A stretch of DNA of 64,000 bases from Acanthornis magna (Eukaryota; Chordata; Aves; Passeriformes; Acanthizidae). The stretch is from positions 1,054,001-1,118,000 of the forward strand of contig JAWUZG010000071.1 in the NCBI GenBank assembly GCA_036785705.1. Reading direction: 5' to 3'. A program made the translations under genes and the position numbers. Under the pieces are notes generated by a model. That model did not search any database, had not been told where the DNA came from, and saw only the letters and a program-made list of their open reading frames with translations. Every line of letters starts with the position of its first letter. Within the stretch, counting starts at the first letter, position 1. Positions 37,201 through 48,884 of this stretch are shown in pieces.

Positions 37201-37362
37201 CTTATGGGCAATTTGTGCAGAAAATGACAGGAATTGTAATGATTTCATCTGAAACCATAGCAAAGACTGCAGTATTTTCTCATCAAACTCAGTAATTCTA
37301 GTGATGCAATGAACTGACAAATCAAATGCTACCCAGCTTTGTAATCAGATGCTGCTTGGAAA
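31263..37362. other. Unannotated DNA with simple repeats
   Basis: No gene was recognised. It contains an A run near 31987-31999, a T run at 33437-33450, an A-rich patch at 36350-36400 and a T/G-rich run at 36891-36947. A more G+C-rich patch at about 35930-36130 has no recognisable identity. Confidence 0.45.
36891..36947. repeat. T/G-rich low-complexity run
   Basis: Long T runs broken by two to five G, one of three such tracts in the window. The minus-strand lysine-rich frame over it is an artefact. Confidence 0.65.
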
Positions 37363-37534
37363 CCTCTTCTCTTCTTCTCTTCTCTTCTCTTCTCTTCTCT
37401 TCTCTTCTCTTCTCTTCTCTTCTCTTCTCTTCTCTTCTCTTCTCTTCTCTTCTCTTCTCTTCTCTTCTCTTCTCTTCTCTTCTCTCCTCTCCTCTCCTCT
37501 CCTCTCCTCTCCTCTCCTCTCCTCTCCTCTTCCT
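37363..37534. repeat. 172-bp pure pyrimidine pentanucleotide array, TTCTC then TCCTC
   Basis: Uninterrupted C/T sequence. It is made of TTCTC units up to about 37485 and then switches cleanly to TCCTC units up to about 37530. Both strands give open frames of serine/leucine or arginine/glutamate repeats, which are artefacts. Mirror-symmetric polypyrimidine runs of this length are known to be able to form triplex (H-DNA) structures, and they are length-variable. Confidence 0.97.
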
Positions 37535-39234
37535 GTTTTTCTCCCAAAAGAACTTTCTCTGATTACTCCTTTCTAGATCTGTGTAATCTCTTTCACATGA
37601 CTATTTATTTCTTCATATTATTGGGGCAGCACTTAGGAACTTCTGTATGTTGGTGGTTGTTTCTGGAAAGGAGTAAATTAATGAACAGATTGAAACAGGT
37701 TTTGTGAGCTACTACCAGAAGGAAAGGTTTCTTGCTTCTCACGATATTCAACACCTTTTTTATTAATCCAACACTAACATCTGTGTTAGAAAACATTTGG
37801 TTTGCAAAGAGGTTCAAGGCAAATGCTGTGCATATTCATCTAAATACATAATTGCATAAGTAGTCATGCTGGAAATTTCCTCAAAGACACACTGAAAGCT
37901 TTGCCATAGTTTGCAGTCACCATTGTTATAGTATTTGACATTAAAAAATATTCAACCTGTAAAGGGCTCAGTAGATTTTTATTTTAAATACTTTGTGTGT
38001 TGAAACAGTAAATTCTAAAATAGTAAAATCTAAAGGAATGTTTATATATTTGATGGGGAGACTAAGAAATGATAAATAGACTTCGTGACTGGCTATGTTA
38101 GGAAAAATATGGCTGTCAGTGTAGAAGGAAAGGTATTATCATGCCCCACTGACTTTGCAAGTTAAATTATGTCATGTTAATGACAGAAAACACATTGATG
38201 ATATTTGTAGTAATTAATTTTGGATTTGATTGGCTTCGGATCTGATCAATTTTACTTTAATAAACAGCTACCATAAAAAACAAATAGCAATGTTAAATAA
38301 TAATAAAAATTAATCTCTTTTTTAATAAGGTTTTTTTTTACTATCTGTAATGGCCAAAAATCCTTTTATCTGCTGTTTATAGATGTTATTGGGTTGTTTC
38401 TTAAACTGTATTCATCAACAGCATTCTGTGTCCCAATGGCATTACTTAAAAACAATGCAAACTTTGCATTTTAATTACTATGTGCATCCTATTGACCTCC
38501 TATCTACTTTATGCCAACTTCATTAATAACTGATGCCCAAGTTGCTCATCAAATTCAACAATGAACTGGTTTAGTTTCTCAAATGAAATTAGGGGTTTTT
38601 TTCTATGTTTCTGTTGCAAAAGGTATTTCAAAGGCATGAGAGAAATTAATCGGAAGAATGTGTCTTCATGAAGAAAAAATTTACTTGTCAGGGTGTGATT
38701 ATGTGTAAATTGGGCCACTGTAGTCTGTGTTTGCCACACAAACCTTGATCCCACACCCACACCCACACCACCCACACTGACTTTTACATTTTGTATGATG
38801 TGTCACCAGAAGTGAAACTTCCACCTGGAGACTAAGCCTTATGCTTGGCTAGTCCCAGGCCCAGAGTCTTTATTGCTGCTTTCATACTGCCAAACCAGTC
38901 TCAGTTTCTCCTCCGCAAAGCTGCCATTAACTTGAAGAACTCCTTTCTAAGATCCCATGTGCTGGATTTGAGATGTGTATCTATTAGATTGCTCCTGGAG
39001 TCACCTAACCCTGGTGCTGCTCCAGAGGCTGACCACACTTTGAGCCATCCTGTGTTCGGCCTCAGCCCAGGCTGCTGGCACAGCTCACTCATGCCCCTTG
39101 GCACAAAATCCAAGTGCTCCAGGGAGGTGACCTCCTTTGTTTTGTCTGTCTGATGTTACCTTTGAAAGGGATCATGGGATACCTGAGGGCTGGACAGACA
39201 GCCAGGATAATCCTCAGACCAGAGCAAAGTAGAT
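37535..39234. other. Unannotated DNA
   Basis: No gene or family was recognised. It holds a small CACACC-type repeat at 38750-38777 and a G+C-richer patch at 38845-39170 with overlapping frames on both strands. Confidence 0.45.
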
Positions 39235-40730
39235 TTACCTTTGATGAACAAAGATCAGGTTGGGGAACACCGAAACAAACTGGACATGCATAAGTCCGTG
39301 TGCCCTAATGGGATACACCCATGGCTGCCGAGGGAGATGGCTGTGCATTGTGAGTCCACCTGTGATGTTCTGTGGAAGTTCATGGGGACTCAAAGGAGTT
39401 CCTGAGGACAAGAGAAAGCAAATGTCGCTCCCATCTAAAGGAAGAGCAAGACAAGGATCCAGCAAATTATAGGCTGGTCAGATTCACCTCGTTTCCCTGA
39501 AGGTGATGCAGCAAATAATCCTAAGAACTATTTTCAAACGTAAGAAGGATAAGAAGGGGAATATGAGTAGTGAATGTGAGTTTACAAAGGGAAAATCATG
39601 CCTGAACAATCTAAAAGCCTTTTATAATGAGACAACTGCCTCAGTGGATAAGAGGAGAGGAGCAGACATTTTTTATCTTGACCTTAGCAAGCCTTTCAGC
39701 ATTGTTTCCCTTAATATTCTTATAGACATATTGATGGAGCAGGAGGTAGATAAATGGACAGGGAGGTGGGCTGAAAACTGGCCTAACTGCTGGGCTGCAA
39801 GGGCTGTGATCCACAGCAGAGAGCCGAGTTCCAGGCCAGTCACTAATGGTGTCCTCAATACTGGAACAAATATGGGTTATTACCTTCACAAATGATCTGG
39901 GTGCTGGCGCATCATGCACCCTCCACAAGTGTGCAGATGATGCAAAACTGGGAGGAGTGGTTGACAGACAGATGACTGCGCTACCATTCAGAGGCACCTG
40001 GACCAGCTGGAGAAATGGACAAAGATGAACCTCATGAAGTCCAAGAAAGTGAAACACAAAGTCCTTCTCATGGGAAGAAATAACCCAGTGCGTGCACCAG
40101 TCCATGCTGGTGGCTGACCATCTGGAAATCAGCCCGGCAGAGAAGGACCTAAATGTCCTGATGGACAAGTTGACAGCAGTGGACCTTTGCAGCCAAGAAC
40201 ACTGATCCTTTTGCTCTATTCTGACCTGGGAAGGCACATCTGGATCCTGGATATCTTGTGTTGGGCTCCCCAGTACAAGAGAGCACATGGATGTCCTGAA
40301 GTGATTTCAGCAAAGGGCCACAAGGATGATTAAGGGTCTGGACCATACAGAGAAAGGCTAAGAGCTTGGGCTGTTCAAAGCAGGCTCAGATACAGATATA
40401 TCAACCTGTAAACACAGCAGGTGAGTAAAGGGGTCAGAGCACCGCTCTATCCCAGGGCACTCAGTGACAGGACCAGAAGTAATGGGCACAAACTGAAACA
40501 CAGAAAATTTCATCCAAACACACAAAAGCACTTTTTCACTGTGGGGGTGATGGAGCACTACAACAGTTTGCCCAGAAAGACTGTGGAGTCTCCATCCCTG
40601 GAGGAAATAAAAATACAGCTGGACATGACCCTGAGCAACCTGCTCTGACTTATACTCTGAGCAAGGGCTGGACTGGACAAACTCCAGAGGTGCTCACCAG
40701 CCTCAGCCATGCTGGAATTCCATGAAGCTG
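39235..40730 (+). mobile_element. Decayed CR1 LINE, RT domain to 3' end, plus strand
   Basis: About 1.5 kb of CR1 ORF2 and 3' region. It starts around the RT N-terminal part, passes the CR1 line that reads TKGKSCLNNL near 39580-39610, the RT catalytic blocks, the C-terminal region and the tail line GCCTCAGCCATGCTGGAATT. Several frameshifts and stops break ORF2. The 3' end belongs to a subfamily ending in a CAGCCATTCTGTG-like line, not the ATTCTATG ending of the 28-kb copy. 5'-truncated and inactive. The 215-codon minus-strand frame at 39641-40288 is antisense to it and not a gene. Confidence 0.92.
39503..40028 (+). pseudogene. CR1 ORF2 reverse transcriptase remnant, frameshifted
   Basis: CR1 ORF2 encodes an endonuclease plus reverse transcriptase that copies the element RNA at the nicked target. 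Here two overlapping plus-strand frames (39503-39895 and 39846-40028) carry RT blocks. The first has FTKGKSCLNNL and a motif A-like DIFYLDLSKPFSIV, with the catalytic Asp of YLD kept and the usual KAFD changed to KPFS. The second has INDL-like NDLGAG followed by CADDAKLGGVVD (CADD at 39930-39941), the catalytic Asp pair of motif C with the usual Phe changed to Cys. A frameshift separates motifs A and C, so no enzyme can be made. Confidence 0.88.
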
Positions 40731-43700
40731 CAAGGCGAGTGTCCTGCAGGTGCTCTGACATAGAGAGAGCACCCAGACTTCCCCTTTAAAATAATAAATA
40801 CAGAGTCAGTCCAAACTCAGTGATGTAAACGAAGCCTAAGGGCTTCAGCAAGTCAGCTTGCCTGAGATGTTAATGTTTTAACAAGAATGTGAAGAGAAGA
40901 GTAGGGACACCCCACAAAATAAATTTAAAGTCTGACAACTTACAGAAATTATTTACATATTTTATGACCTTCTAAACACTCAGCATATATGTATGCTAGT
41001 TTCTTAATTTTAATTGTGTTAATAACAGGTTAATATTTTCTCTTTAACTTCTGATTTAATGTAGACACATAATTTGTTATAAATATGGCCAGCTAGTGAA
41101 AAAAAAGCACCTTGTTTATGAACCACTGAACTGCTAAGACAAGAGGTATTAACATTATTAAGAAGGTAGTAGAAAAATACATGATCTGATGGTTTCTGGA
41201 GTGAAGAAGTAATCCCCCAGCCAGTTAATCAGTTCACTTTTGGCTACAAGCTGCAAACCAGTTGTATCAAGGTGTCTGAGGACGCAGAAGCATTTATTGC
41301 AACAGACTGAGGAGGTGTGCCATTAAAGTTTTATTTCATAAAGGATATAATTAAATATTCAACCACCGAGAGAAGTTAACATGGAGGACCAGACAGAACT
41401 GAAGTTAAAAATCTCCTCCTTCTCCAAATCTTTCACGGTCTTATGTATCATGCTGTCACAATCACAGACATAGCTGTTTTATTTGTCTCCAACTTAGGAA
41501 AGATTAGTGTGTTGTCAAAACATAAGGATTTGAATATCAGGCTCTGTATGCCCTATATTTTTTCTGCTGGGATAAAAGTTCTCAAAATAGAAAAATAAAT
41601 TTTGTATCTTTTGCAACACAAAAATTAAGAGAGGCTTTATATCTCTTCCTCAGAAGGTTTCTAGCAACATTTTTATTTGGATTTCTAGCTGTCTTATTTT
41701 AGGATCCATTAAGACACTACACTGTTCAGGAGGCTGGGAATTCTTGTTGCTCAGTAAATGCCATGAAGATCAAATTATGTTCAAGTTTGCCAGTGAGAAA
41801 GCTAGTTAAAATGGCTAAAATTGCCAGGAAACATACTGGTAGCTGAACAGAATGGGCAGTCATGGGACATGACTCAACCTTAAAATGCTTCTGCTTAGTT
41901 TGGAAGTAAAACTGTGGTTGGGAGGTACTTTTTACATATATTTAGACTGAGTAGTGTTTGCAGTGGAATGTATATTTACTAAATAAATTACTTTAGTCAT
42001 ACAATGGGTACAGACCTACTTACAAGGTTACACCCCTTATAAAAAAAAAACCCCACAGATACAGAGAATCTGATGTTATTAAATATATATGCATAAAAGT
42101 TACAGAAATAGTTCTAAACACTCTTTTAAATGACAGTATAAAGTATAAAGTATAAAGTATAAATGCATCTGCAACAATTGAAAATACCAATAGTGCATGA
42201 TAAATATTTTTTCAGAGATTTAAAACACATTTAATCTTTTCAGTTTGTAACCTCAACTATCCAAGTTTCTGCTTTGGTGATGTGTTAATGCTTACTTGCA
42301 CTGTAAATGTTCAAGCTTTTCAATTCAGCTCTGAACTCAGCCTTGACAGAACAATTTATCAGTACAGTAAATATCCACTAATATGGATAATATTAACGGA
42401 CATGTCTTTTTAATACTTTAAAATTGTTATATGAACTTAAACCCTTATTTGCCTTTCTGCAATATTTTATTGAGGTATTTTCCAAACTAAATAATTCTCT
42501 GATAATTTAGTTTCCTTTAAATTAGAGTTAGGAATGACTAATGGGAAGAAGAAGGGTTTGCATCCTCTTATGCAATTCTGCTACAAATAAGACACAAAGG
42601 CCTAGAAAGTTGATTTTCCTTTAGCTTAAGTCCATGTAACTCACAGAGCTGATTGAAATACATAAAACACCAATGGCATCATTTTATTGTGATTATTCTG
42701 GTGATAAGTCAGGTGTTTTCATCTTCTCCTTATTAAGCTGAATAATTTAAATGTATCAAAATCTTTCATCAGGAAATCTACAGGTTTAATACTTAGAGGT
42801 GAAATGGATAGAAGCAATCAGCAGACAGGTCTTTGTTTTTATTGTATTTTTGAGGTGTTTAGATTCCCTTGATGATAATAATTCCTGGGAAGATAAAAAT
42901 GTTTTCCAATGGCAGCAGAGAAGTCACTATTGACTACAGAGTCTCTACTTTGCTTTCCAGATCCTATCAGATGTACTGTTCTTACAGTAATCATGTGGAA
43001 GATATTATGGCAGTTGTAATAGGTTAGGTGTGATTCCAGTTACAATGCCTGCACAGGATAAAAATTTTTAAAGCTTCAATTTGAGACAGCAGGAGACTGA
43101 CATGAAAACTGAAGACATGAAGATGATGATCGATAGACATGATACCACTTAAAATGACAAGAGCAGAAAAACTCATAAAGCAACAAGAAAGGAATGGATG
43201 ACCTTGTAAAAAGGCACAGATAATAATCTATAATCTATAATTCCAGCTGCAACTGGGAGTCTGGGTCTGCAATGTGTGAGCATGAGTATCATATATTTTC
43301 TGTGTAGGGGAGTAAGAAAGTGATTTGAACTGTAATTTCAAATTTCACACACAGGGAGTGAATTATTGTAAATAATTTTAGGGCCCAGTTCTTGAATGAA
43401 CTTGAGAAAGAGGTTAAAACAGTCTTGAGAGGTGAAGAATATAACAGTCCTAAATGTAACTGAGTATGTTTTCACTGAGAGCTCTTATCAAAAAGAGATG
43501 TGCAAGTTACTCGACAATCCAGAGAGGAAAAATTCTGATCTAGTTTACATTTTTCATGTCTGTAACAAGTGTAACAGGAGAGAAACCAGAATACTGTGGT
43601 TCAGCTACTGCTGAGCTTTGACTAGAATATAATGTTGTCAAAAATCCATGAGAAGATGATACTTGCATTTCTCCTTTGATCTTCCTTTATGCACTTCTGC

Positions 43701-46700
43701 ATAAGGCAGTTTAGGAAATTCCTTTTTCACTTGAATGTGCATTGCCCTTTCCCACACATTCTAAAAGATATATTTGAGTCTCTTTCACTGTCAAAAGTAT
43801 TGTTCAAATTTCTGGATCTAAAGTAATGCTGTGTATTAGTAACCAAGTCAAATGGAGGCAGTTAACATCTATTTTAGAAGCCAGCCAACATCTGTGGACA
43901 TTTCTAAGAATGGCTTGATTTTTTTTAGTGACAGAGCTAGTTGTGGAAGACTAGAAGTTGTTGTAATAAGATTATGAATACCAATGCTTGACTGTGTTAT
44001 CATATCACTCACTGTTCTCTTGAGCTAGGTCAATAGCAGCACTGTCAGGAAATACATCCCAAAGAGGGAGAAGTATTTTCAGTCCTTTCTTTGCTGCTTG
44101 CTAGGCCTGGCATGCCAGATTTTTCCAAGAATACCTGAATGAGATAAGGAGACAAGGAGGATTTTGGATGACAAGAGAACCATCTGATGTAATTCATGGG
44201 TTGGGCATGACTGGAGTTAGGAAGATCCAAAGGAAAATACAGTTACATGATGCTTAGTTTTAAAATTCTTCAGTTAATAAGCTGACTGCTTCAGGTGAGA
44301 GGTGTGAATTGGCCACACATGTCCCTTGAGGGACAAAATCCTTTGCTAAGATAAACACAGAAATGTCCAACTAAACTTTGGCTTTTAACCTCTAAAGGGC
44401 ATCACCCCAGGGAAATAAAACTGAGGAGGAGGAGGAATGAGGGATGCAGGGAGGTATCCGGGACCTCAGCAGGGAAGGCAAAGGAACATTGAATGCTGAA
44501 TCAGACCTGAAGTCTATTGGGTCTTAAACAGATGAGGTTTGAGAAATCAAAATGCTTCTTTTCAACATGTTTGAAATTCAAATGGATATTTGAGTTGGAT
44601 AGGTTCACGAGCAGACTCAGCTGGATAGCACAGTAAAAGGTACAGACTTGTTAGAAAAATACAACATAACTCTATGGTTTTTATGAACAATAAATCATAT
44701 ATAATGATGATTATTAACTGCAAGGGTTCTGTCCAATGGCAAAATACACATATTTTCTTTTGAACTATATGAATGTTTTACAGAATGCTTTATTCTCTCA
44801 AGTGACCTTGCAACACATTGCCACTCCAGCCCTTTAATATTTTAGCTCAACCGCTGAACCATAGCAGCAAAGGTTTTCAAAGTGTATTGGTATGTTGTTT
44901 ATGTTTGGTTACAAAAAACAAACAGGATCCAGCAGCAGTCTGCCAACACATGGCTTTGCCACCTGAATATTGGCTATGCGTGATTAAGAGGCACACATGG
45001 ATGCTGCGAGTCATAAAAGAGAGCAGCAAATACAAAGAGAGAACATTTGCTGCATAAACCCCATCAAAATCTGCCTTTGCAAAAGACCAAATGCAAACTG
45101 CTGTTATCCTGTTGAAATCACCTCACAACCCAGCAATTAAAGTACCTACAGAACTGAAAATGTTTTACCTCTGTTTTTAGCTAGTTGCAAAATATAAGGA
45201 TTTTGCTTCAATCTATTGGGAAGTTCATATTGATCAGATTGAATCACTTATGCAACATAAAAGTCCTTGTGGGACATCCCAGTGCAGCTTTCTGCAAGCA
45301 AGTCCACACCAGATTGTAAATCACACAATGGGTAAATTCTCACAATGTACTCGTCGTCCAATTTGGATCTAATCCTAAAGAAATATGCCCAAATTCACAG
45401 AAATACTGGGCACCTCTTTATCCACCCTGAGCATCCCTGCCACTGCTTGCAGATCCCACAACCCTTGCCTTGCTTTACTGCATTGCTTCAGTAAATTAGT
45501 GACAGAGTTGTCCATGGATAGAAAAACACGGGCTGAACCCTGCCAGGCTCCTAATGGAAAGACACTCGATTCCATTTTGGCCATAACTATAAATCACAGA
45601 GAATAATTCATTTAAAAAAATAAAGAGTAACTGCCAAACAGATCTTGGAAGCTACTCAATGGCCCTTGCTTTTGCAGCAAATATGATCCCAAATATCACT
45701 TATAAATAACTCTCAAACTGTGCCACATTTTAGCATTCATCCCACTGTTTTGCCAGCTTTTGGGGGGGATACACAGCGTGTAATTTCAAACTATGTGAGA
45801 ATTATTGAGAAAGCTTCTCAATGTCTGAATAGTAACAACTTTTTCACAGCACTCTTTGGAGACACGACAGTTGGTGCACGAGCAGGCTCGCTCGCACATC
45901 TGGTTTTATCAAGCTAAAGCAAATCAGAACTGATTCCTGCAACAAGAGTCTGAAAAGCCAGCAGCACTCCTACTGCAGTTGAAAACAGAGCAGCAGCTGT
46001 TTTCACGTGTTCATGCAGCAAATTACTCTTCGTTTCCACCACAAAACTGCAGATTTTCATAGTTTTTGTCCAAAGAGATCTACTTATCTAAGTCATTTAA
46101 AATATTGTCAATGCTATACAAAGAATAAAAAAGAATCCTTTCTATAAAACCCATATGAAAGTAGCAGAAAACTTATATCTACTCTGTAGATAGAAATTGA
46201 TATGTCTAAACCTCTTTAAAACTTTACAGATTTTCATTTATATATTTGCCTAAGAATATGAGCCCAGTCCTTGCTTTCCCATGGCAACAAAAATAAAATA
46301 ATGAAATGTAGGCCTAATGGCACTATAGATATTCACTCCAGTAAACCTGGAGCTGCATGATTTGTCACTCATGCATTTATCTATATATGGTAAAGTGAGT
46401 AAACACTGCATAAAATATATTTTGTGCTTCCTCGGTCTTGGACAGATTAGCACAAATTAAATTTCACACTAATCTGCCCATGGTCAGGAGTGCTACATTA
46501 GAAGTGAGGGGGATTCAGCTAATTGTGAAGAATATTTTTCTCTAATAAAATGATCTGTGAATATAGCAAATATATTCTGGAGAGCTACCTTCACCAATAT
46601 GGTCTATCAATACTGAATCAATAAAGGATGAAGAATAATACCTGTATGCAGAAATAGATCATGTTTGTATTACTTTAATTTGTTCACCAGATATGAAATA

Positions 46701-47868
46701 AGTTTTCTTCTCACTTAATATTTTTAGATTGAGTGTTCAATATTCATTGTTTAGGTTACACTGCTTAGTTATGTTTACCACCCAAATCACATGGCATTTG
46801 AGTCACGTAAGCCTGAAGAATACACTGAACTGCCAGAAGAGGGAAGTCCAGGATCAGAAGTTCGTTCCTCTGAGCAAATGCGAAACCTGACATCAGGAAT
46901 AAGAAAACCCTACAAAATACTACCCTGTTTTAAAGCAAGATTGCTGAAACAGGATCAAGCCAGGCACTGAGGAGAAAATAGCATGAATATAATACTTACA
47001 AGATAACTTCTGCAACTCCAGAATTCATACTGATTAATTAAAAAATCTGGGTAATTGTCTAAAGAAAATGTTAAATTTCTTCAAAATAACCAACCAGTTC
47101 TGGTCATCCCTGGTTTTGACTGAAGTAGAAATCTCTGTGTATTAGTACTAGTCATGCACGATGCTGAGCTCTTTCTTTTGACTGAGTAAAGATCCATGGG
47201 CAGCAGGGCTGTGCATGCCCAGGTGAATTGTAATGCACAGTTACCTGATGCTGATAAAGACCCCTGCATACCTCAAGGGTGGCAGCAGCTAGACTGTCTG
47301 CCGCTGGAAGTAAGGGAGAAAAATATCCTGAATCTCACCACAGGGATGAAGGTCTGACTAATGAAAAAATCAGTGTTTAAAACATGCCAAATATACCTTG
47401 ACTTGAGACTAAATACTTGGAAATATGTTTGCTACATAGTAGGGAAACTGAGATAATATTATACTTTGTTTTGTAGACCTAACTTTCCCGCAACAAAACT
47501 TTGTATTCATTTATAAGTCAGGTTTCTTTTTTGAGTTTTGAGAAAGCATTATACAGTTAAAAATCAGGAATGGTGGTATGTAAAACACTGATAAATAAAT
47601 GTTAACAACTCCCCGTTCTCTTCAAACAGAGAATTCTATACAGTTTCTGAGTAAGCAAACACTACATACCCACAGAAAACATTGTAAACAATATAAAACA
47701 TTATGAAATGTATTTACAATACTCTGAATAGCTTTAAACAAAAGCTGTTAAGACTTTAAATATCCAGTCTTTCCCCATACAGACTCCTCTGCAATTGTAG
47801 CTGTTGAAAGACTTAAATTTAAATGCAATGCTTCAGCATAACGTTTACACCTCTACTTTAACACATTT
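40731..47868. other. Unannotated AT-rich DNA
   Basis: A 7.1-kb stretch without a recognised gene or transposon. The only clear simple repeat is four exact AGTATAA units at 42135-42162. Open frames are below 80 codons and look random. Confidence 0.5.
42135..42162. repeat. Four tandem AGTATAA heptamers
   Basis: Exact four-copy 7-bp minisatellite-like array in AT-rich DNA. Confidence 0.95.
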
Positions 47869-48143
47869 CTAGAAACACGTTCTGCTCTCCCCCGGAGCAG
47901 GGGCGCTGAGCCCGGGACAGCCGCGCCGGCGCGGGGTCCCGCAGCTCCCGGCAGGGAACATCCGCGCACCCTCCGCGCCACCGGCCAGGCCGGCAAAGGT
48001 CGCGCCGGAGGGGAGCTTCAGACAGAGTTTATTAGAGGAGACCTCCCACTGAGTCACGAGGTACAGAAAGGACTCCCCCTCGCTCTCCAGATTCCTCAGA
48101 GAGGAGGCTGGGTGTGGCTGGATCCAGTCGTAGCCCCAGATTT
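47869..48143 (-). mobile_element. CpG-dense leader of a truncated minus-strand provirus (probable)
   Basis: On the minus strand this directly follows the LTR at 48144-48884. About five bases in, TGGGGCTACGACTGG resembles the tRNA-Pro-type primer-binding site TGGGGGCTCGTCCGG with several changes. Next comes a purine-rich leader with an AATAAACTC motif near 48030 and, from about 48010 down to 47880, a very CpG-rich stretch. The block ends abruptly in AT-rich DNA near 47870 with no gag recognisable. The PBS reading is tentative. An alternative is a separate LTR or a small captured CpG island. The 62-codon frame inside it is probably not a gene. Confidence 0.45.
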
Positions 48144-48884
48144 TGTCAATGGCTTATGTGTAAAGGATTGTAGAGGTGTAACTGAATCTTTATACGACCT
48201 TGTTCCGCAGGTTAAAGGATGACAAACGAAACATATTTTACAAAAACGAGGGATTTATTATGAAAATGATTAAACTAAAAGAACTTGGAATTATTTATTA
48301 CACAATATATGCAGTTATAACTACTAGTATAGTATAGTGCACAATTTTTGAAGCAATATTGAAGCAGTTATATTGAAACTACCAAAAACAATTATTAAGT
48401 AGAGATTTCTGTTACTCACCCCACACCTAAATGTGAGCAAATCTCTTTTACTCTACCTCAAGAAGTAACCTTCAGGGGCAACCCCACTCAAGAGAGAAAT
48501 CTCCAAGCACTCTCCAAGAAAGGATATGTTATAAGTTAGAAACTGGGACTGGGCTTTTATAGACATTGTCATTCATATGTCTCCAGGCCAGCTGTGTCAG
48601 CTCAGCATCTTTAAATAATTTATCAGTAGTATCACTTGTTGGTTCCTTCATCATGTATTTTATCAGGAACACTGTTTTTCCTCAGAATAATTCAAACTTT
48701 GGGATTGATAAGTCAGGCTGGTCTCAGCATTCTTCAACACCAAAAGCAGCATGACATCCATTTCTCCACTGATAGGTTTGCAAATAGGGTATTGTTCGAG
48801 TTGTTTTACCCTCACTCCAGAAAGAGAATCTAGAGATTCTCAAACAAATCTCAGCTAGAAAGCATCCACAAGCCTCTTATAACA
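48144..48884 (-). mobile_element. ERV LTR, minus strand, probably the 5' LTR of a truncated provirus
   Basis: On the minus strand it starts TGTTATAAG at 48884. It passes the blocks shared with 28936-29329, a TATA box (CTATAAAAGCCCAG, plus-strand 48553-48566 region) and an AATAAATCCCTCG poly(A) region (around 48250), and ends near TTGACA at 48144 or TTTACA at 48159. Neither right-edge choice gives matching flanking duplications, as expected if internal proviral sequence continues to the left. The exact 3' edge is uncertain by about 15 bases. The truncated relative at 28.9-29.3 kb confirms that this is a repeat family. Confidence 0.75.

Noticed and set aside
37326..37576. Overlapping open frames of 72-78 codons on both strands (serine/leucine or arginine/glutamate repeats)
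   Set aside because: Direct products of the TTCTC/TCCTC pentanucleotide array; no start context or non-repeat sequence of note.
39641..40288. 215-codon minus-strand frame, the longest in the window
   Set aside because: Antisense to the plus-strand CR1 reverse transcriptase region; the sense strand carries the recognisable motifs.
28936..48884. The two minus-strand LTRs at 28.9 and 48.1 kb as the 3' and 5' LTR of one provirus
   Set aside because: The orientation and order would fit, but they lie about 19 kb apart with CR1 copies and plain DNA between them. There are no gag, pol or env remnants, and the copies differ a good deal.
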